From: Clostridiales bacterium
GTDB taxonomy: Bacteria > Bacillota > Peptococcia > DRI-13 > UBA5745
Assembly: GCA_009782505.1 (NCBI GenBank)
Contig: WRIW01000004.1
Coordinates: 34,128 to 98,127 of the forward strand
Length of the DNA: 64,000 nt
Direction of reading: 5' to 3'
Of the stretch, positions 60,449-64,000 are shown piece by piece. Made by a program: the position numbers and the translations under genes. Position 1 is the stretch's first letter, and every line of letters begins with the position of its first letter. The notes beneath the pieces are model-generated. The model saw only the letters and a list, made by a program, of their open reading frames with translations, was not told the DNA's origin and searched no databases.

Positions 60449-62197
60449 ATGGGCTTGGGATCGGATAGAAAAGCCGCGGGGCAACGCCGCCGCGCCGGAC
60501 AACGCAAGCAGATATTGGCACATACGCTGGCTCTGGCTTTCCTCATCGCGGGGGCGGGGCTGCTGTGGCTGCAGGCGGGTCACCTTTCGGAAGGGCAACG
60601 GGCCAAGCCTTCCGTGATCCTGGTGCCTTTGGACAGCAGGCCTGTCAATACCGACCTACCCCGGCAGCTGGCTGGCGTCGCCGGCATCTCCGTCACGCTG
60701 CCGGAGCCGGAGCTGCTGGATATGTTCCTTACGCCAAGCGACCGGTCACGGCTCTTTGGCTGGCTGGCCGAGAAGGGCGAAAGCGATTACGATATCAGTA
60801 TAATCCACATCAATGAACTGCTTTTCGGCGGCTTGCTGAATTCCAGAGAATCCTCGCAATACTTACAAACCAGCGAAAAACTTCAGGATATGTTCGATTA
60901 CCTGCTGCTCAGGAGCCGCAAGTCCGCCAATCGCCTGATTTTGATCTACATCTTGCCGAGGCTGCTGCCCAGCCAGTACGACGAGGTTATGTGGGAATAC
61001 GAAAACGAGCTGCCTGAGCTTTCGCAGCTTATACACCGCCTGGCTTTGGCTCCGGGCGACCTTGACATGACCGGACGGCTCCGGGAGCTTGAAGGGATTA
61101 TTCCCCGGGAAATACGCAGCCGCTACCAATCGGTATATACCGAAGCCTACAACGTCGGCTTAAGCTTACTTGACTGGCTGGACTTGGGGCTTGTGGATGA
61201 AGTAGTCGTCGGGTTGGACGATAGCGCGCTATACGGCTTGAATGTCAAAGGATTTCACGACTTGAAAACTCTTGCCGCGCAAAGAGGGCAGGAACGAGCG
61301 TACTTCCTCCACGGCGCGGATGAGCTCGCTCCTCTTGTCATCGCCCGCCACGCTTTAGATAACGACGGCGCCCAGGAGGATTTCACCTTGCGCTACCTGT
61401 CGGAAGGGCAGGAAGAAACCCTCCTACCTTATGAAGCCATACCCCTGCGGGAAAACTTCAATGAGAAAGCAGCGTACCTATATAGCGCGGGGAACGGCGC
61501 GGAATCGTTGCTGTACGGCAAAACCAAAACGTACCCCGCCAGGGAGAAATGGATCTATGCGTTTACCGACCAGGAAGCGACAACCGAGCAGATGAAGGCT
61601 TACTGGAAAGCCATTCGTAGGGATCAAGACAGGCCGGCACGGGCTTTGACCGGGCTCGCCGATATCGCCAAGGCCAACGGCGCCTGGGCACCTTTCATCG
61701 AAAGCGTGGGGCCGGATCATGTGTATGACTACGTAGACGCATACGCCGGGTGGAATACCGCCGGCAATAGCCTCGGCACAGTGATGGCCCACCTGGTGTT
61801 TTGGGAAGCGGCTCAAGGCTTTCCTGTCCGGGAGAGGAAAGAAGCAGCCGACAGGAATGATAATATGCAGAGGCTTCGTATCGTAGACGATTACTTCTAT
61901 CAAACCAAAGTCCGTCAGAAGCTAATCGACTGGACTGTGGAGCAAAACTTCCCTTACTTGAGCTTTGGCATAGGATGGCGTTGGCCCACTGCAAGCAATC
62001 AAGTAAATATCCTCATGGTGGATGAGCTGCTACCCAGGCCAAGATTACACCCGGTCGATTGGGCTAAACGGCACGGATGGCAGGAATTCAGATGGCTTTG
62101 GGCGATTTTCCATCCGTATCAAGTCGAGATATTTCCTGTCTCAGCTGAGTTTCCCTGGCCCAGAACCTTTGAGATACGGATAACAGGCTATACGTGA
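60449..62197 (+). CDS. DUF4127 family protein, membrane-anchored
   Basis: A 582-residue protein recognised by SVILVPLDSRPVNTDLPRQL near residue 50, PEPELLDMFLTP and the IHINELLFGGLLNSR segment. A basic N-terminus and one hydrophobic helix (about 21-41) suggest a signal anchor or uncleaved signal. The ATG at 60449 follows AAAGGAAA; the in-frame ATG at 60431 has no ribosome binding site. The function of DUF4127 is not known. It converges on the solute-binding protein gene with only 2 bases between stops. Confidence 0.88.
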   Translation: MGLGSDRKAAGQRRRAGQRKQILAHTLALAFLIAGAGLLWLQAGHLSEGQRAKPSVILVPLDSRPVNTDLPRQLAGVAGISVTLPEPELLDMFLTPSDRSRLFGWLAEKGESDYDISIIHINELLFGGLLNSRESSQYLQTSEKLQDMFDYLLLRSRKSANRLILIYILPRLLPSQYDEVMWEYENELPELSQLIHRLALAPGDLDMTGRLRELEGIIPREIRSRYQSVYTEAYNVGLSLLDWLDLGLVDEVVVGLDDSALYGLNVKGFHDLKTLAAQRGQERAYFLHGADELAPLVIARHALDNDGAQEDFTLRYLSEGQEETLLPYEAIPLRENFNEKAAYLYSAGNGAESLLYGKTKTYPAREKWIYAFTDQEATTEQMKAYWKAIRRDQDRPARALTGLADIAKANGAWAPFIESVGPDHVYDYVDAYAGWNTAGNSLGTVMAHLVFWEAAQGFPVRERKEAADRNDNMQRLRIVDDYFYQTKVRQKLIDWTVEQNFPYLSFGIGWRWPTASNQVNILMVDELLPRPRLHPVDWAKRHGWQEFRWLWAIFHPYQVEIFPVSAEFPWPRTFEIRITGYT

Positions 62198-62199
62198 TG

Positions 62200-63921
62200 C
62201 TATAAAAAACGCATCTCCGCGATAAGTATCCTGCCGTCCTGGCGGGGGGCCCAGTCCAGATCGGCGGCGGCGCCGTAGATATCCTCCAAGGAGAGCAGAT
62301 AAATGGCAAAGGGGTCTTCATAGAGCTTCCGCGCCAGCTCGTCGTACAGCCCCGTCCTCTTGGCGGCGTCCATCTCGGTACGCGCCGCTTCGATCAAGAC
62401 GTTGAGCCCGGCATTATCCACAGTGGACTGGAAGCCGTCTTTATGCACCAGCATAGAGTAGACGCCGCCCATGTCATACAAATCGTTCGCTGTGTAGGAT
62501 AGCAGCATATCCGGCGCTTTCCTTGGGTCAAATAAAGCGTCCAGATATACTTTCCGTTCGGCAAAGTCAAGTTCCACATTGAAGCCGGCCTCCCTAAGCT
62601 GACCGGCGACGGCAGCGGCAAGGGACTCCTTGCACTGCAAGGAGCCCGATTCGGCAAGTAGGCGAAGGGGCTCGCCGGCGTAGCCGGCTTCTTCAAGTAA
62701 TTCTCCGGCTTTCCGTATGTCTCTCGGCGCCCCGCTCACAAGCCCGGAGTAGCCGAAGAAGCCGGGCCGGCCGATCTGGCCTTCGCAGGGGGCGGCATAG
62801 TCAAGGAATAACTCACGGGCCAGTTCATCGCTGCCGACGGCGTAGTTGGCTGCCTGCCGCATCGCTTGGCTCACCATAGCCCCGGATCTCTGATCAAAAC
62901 GGATCCATAGTATACCGGTTCCCGGAGCGGACAATGCCTGAGGCATGCCGACGGCGTCTTCGGGGCTCAGCGCGGCGGCGATATCGGCTTCCCCGGACAG
63001 CACGGCCTCCCCCCGCGCTGCGGGCTCCCGGATAAAGCGGAAGACGGCTACATCCTGGGCCGGCTGCCCCCCCCAATACCCGCGAAAGCGAACGAGGACG
63101 ATCTCATCTCCCGCCGTCCAATGATCCAGCATATACGGTCCGGTGCCGTTGGCGGTCTTTGTCAGCGGGCCGGAGGCCTTGCTTTGCGTATATGCTTTCG
63201 AGACCATATCCAGCCTGGTCAGCCGGCGCGGGAGGGAAGGATCCGGGTACCGGGTAGTGATCACCAAGGTTTGCTCGCCGGTTCGTTCCGCTCCCACTAT
63301 GGTTGACAAATCGTAAAACGGTTCGACATTGAAAGCCGGATCGACGGCGCGGTTCACGGAGTACACGGCGTCGTCCGCGGTGAAGACGCTTCCGTCATGG
63401 AAGTACACGCCCTCCCGTATCGTGATCTCCCAGCGGAGATCGTCCAGTAGGCGGTAGCCGGCCGCCAGGCAGGGGACAGGCTCGGGGACAGCGCCTTCGA
63501 AGAGGAAGAGCGGTTCGTATATGTTATTGGTGATTAGGCGGCAGCTGTCGTCCGCCGCGAAATGAGGATCAAGGACGGAAGGCTCCTCCGGGACAGCGAC
63601 GATGACTACCGGCTTCGCCGTAAAGGGAGCCTCTTTCCCGGCGCCCCCCGGGAATGCCGAAGAACCGGAGTTGCCGGAGTTGCCCGGATTGCCGGAGCCG
63701 CCGGGGTTGCCTGGGCCCCAGGAGCCTTCAGCCGGGCTTTGGCTGCCCGGGGTATTGGGCTTCCCTGTCACCCCTTCCACCGACATCCCGTCGCTGTCGG
63801 GCAAGCTATCGGAAGCGGCGCCATGGGGAGAGCCGGGTAGTCCGGCGCATCCGGCAGGCAGGCACAAAGCCAGGGCGATCAATATCGCGATGCAACGTAA
63901 GCCGCGGGCCGTATCTCTCAA
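62200..63921 (-). CDS. Extracellular solute-binding lipoprotein, family 5 (oligopeptide/dipeptide type)
   Basis: A 573-residue SBP_bac_5 protein of an ABC importer. The signal peptide ends in lipobox LPAGC with C25. A long Gly/Pro/Asn/Ser-rich linker (about residues 50-95) tethers the ligand-binding domain to the membrane anchor. EEPSVLDPHFAADDSCRLIT and REGVYFHDGSVFTADDAVYS are the family marks. The start is TTG at 63921, 7 bases after AGGAG; the longer version from 63945 puts extra charged residues before the signal. No permease genes follow in the window. The ligand is unknown. Confidence 0.9.
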   Translation of the reverse strand: MRDTARGLRCIAILIALALCLPAGCAGLPGSPHGAASDSLPDSDGMSVEGVTGKPNTPGSQSPAEGSWGPGNPGGSGNPGNSGNSGSSAFPGGAGKEAPFTAKPVVIVAVPEEPSVLDPHFAADDSCRLITNNIYEPLFLFEGAVPEPVPCLAAGYRLLDDLRWEITIREGVYFHDGSVFTADDAVYSVNRAVDPAFNVEPFYDLSTIVGAERTGEQTLVITTRYPDPSLPRRLTRLDMVSKAYTQSKASGPLTKTANGTGPYMLDHWTAGDEIVLVRFRGYWGGQPAQDVAVFRFIREPAARGEAVLSGEADIAAALSPEDAVGMPQALSAPGTGILWIRFDQRSGAMVSQAMRQAANYAVGSDELARELFLDYAAPCEGQIGRPGFFGYSGLVSGAPRDIRKAGELLEEAGYAGEPLRLLAESGSLQCKESLAAAVAGQLREAGFNVELDFAERKVYLDALFDPRKAPDMLLSYTANDLYDMGGVYSMLVHKDGFQSTVDNAGLNVLIEAARTEMDAAKRTGLYDELARKLYEDPFAIYLLSLEDIYGAAADLDWAPRQDGRILIAEMRFL

Positions 63922-64000
63922 AACGATTCTCCTACCTCTAATCAAGAGTGTGAATGGGTCAAGGGCATACCTATTTGCAAGCGATGCATCGAACGATTTC

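Noticed and set aside
63640..63770. Tandem repeats that look like a CRISPR or minisatellite
   Set aside because: They encode the Gly/Pro/Asn/Ser linker of the solute-binding lipoprotein in frame; units are short, irregular and have no spacers.

Overview
The window looks like a piece of a fairly GC-rich anaerobic member of the Firmicutes/Clostridia. The evidence is strong GGAGG ribosome binding sites, consensus sigma-A-type promoters, an Asp23-family protein, a DUF4127 protein, split transketolase, a type-2 PyrF, two putative tungsten aldehyde:ferredoxin oxidoreductases (AOR), a 2-hydroxyacyl-CoA dehydratase-family protein and a corrinoid/methyltransferase operon. I cannot name a genus. No phage, IS transposase, CRISPR array or rRNA was found. 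One tRNA (Ser-UGA) is present.

Layout. 0-6.7 kb: truncated malate/lactate dehydrogenase, serS, two inverted perfect DnaA boxes, tRNA-Ser, a more AT-rich AAA ATPase gene with an operator-like repeat, a MATE pump and a thiolase. 6.8-17.6 kb: an HTH-cytidylyltransferase-choline kinase fusion followed by a BCCT transporter (choline uptake and activation), a second MATE pump, a MoaD-like protein with AOR 1, an MFS exporter, a PNPOx-like protein and SerC. 17.8-30 kb: DUF1638 plus diguanylate cyclase, a three-gene ABC-2 exporter coupled to a double-GNAT protein, a flavin reductase, and a five-gene ABC exporter/two-component locus resembling LnrLMN-LnrJK. 29.8-31.8 kb: a His-rich CobW-type GTPase and an arylamine N-acetyltransferase.

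31.9-45.4 kb is the most distinctive stretch. It carries a CoA-transferase pair with an unknown protein and a nitroreductase; a three-component methyl-transfer operon (URO-D-type methyltransferase, pterin methyltransferase, corrinoid protein); a lone 2-hydroxyacyl-CoA dehydratase/benzoyl-CoA-reductase-type subunit divergent from AOR 2 and its MoaD partner; a PNPOx-like protein; two more URO-D paralogues; and an Fe-S aldo/keto reductase. I read it as a candidate anaerobic O- or N-demethylation and CoA-ester island. The substrate is inferred, not shown.

45.4-54.4 kb: an alcohol dehydrogenase and pyrF, then a long sugar-acid operon (isomerase, GarR-like dehydrogenase, LarA-like nickel-pincer isomerase, SDR, split transketolase, phosphofructokinase). 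54.4-64 kb: serA, an amino-acid ABC transporter, a pyridoxal kinase-Asp23-cyclophilin operon with overlapping genes, DUF4127, and a family-5 solute-binding lipoprotein.

The non-coding layer is also notable. Two intergenic elements (about 14.19-14.46 and 17.61-17.82 kb) share a three-hairpin core whose stems differ in sequence but keep pairing, and each is enclosed in a longer inverted repeat. A third site (24.68-24.79 kb) is a 46-bp nearly perfect hairpin. Several genes have operator-like palindromes placed exactly on their promoters.
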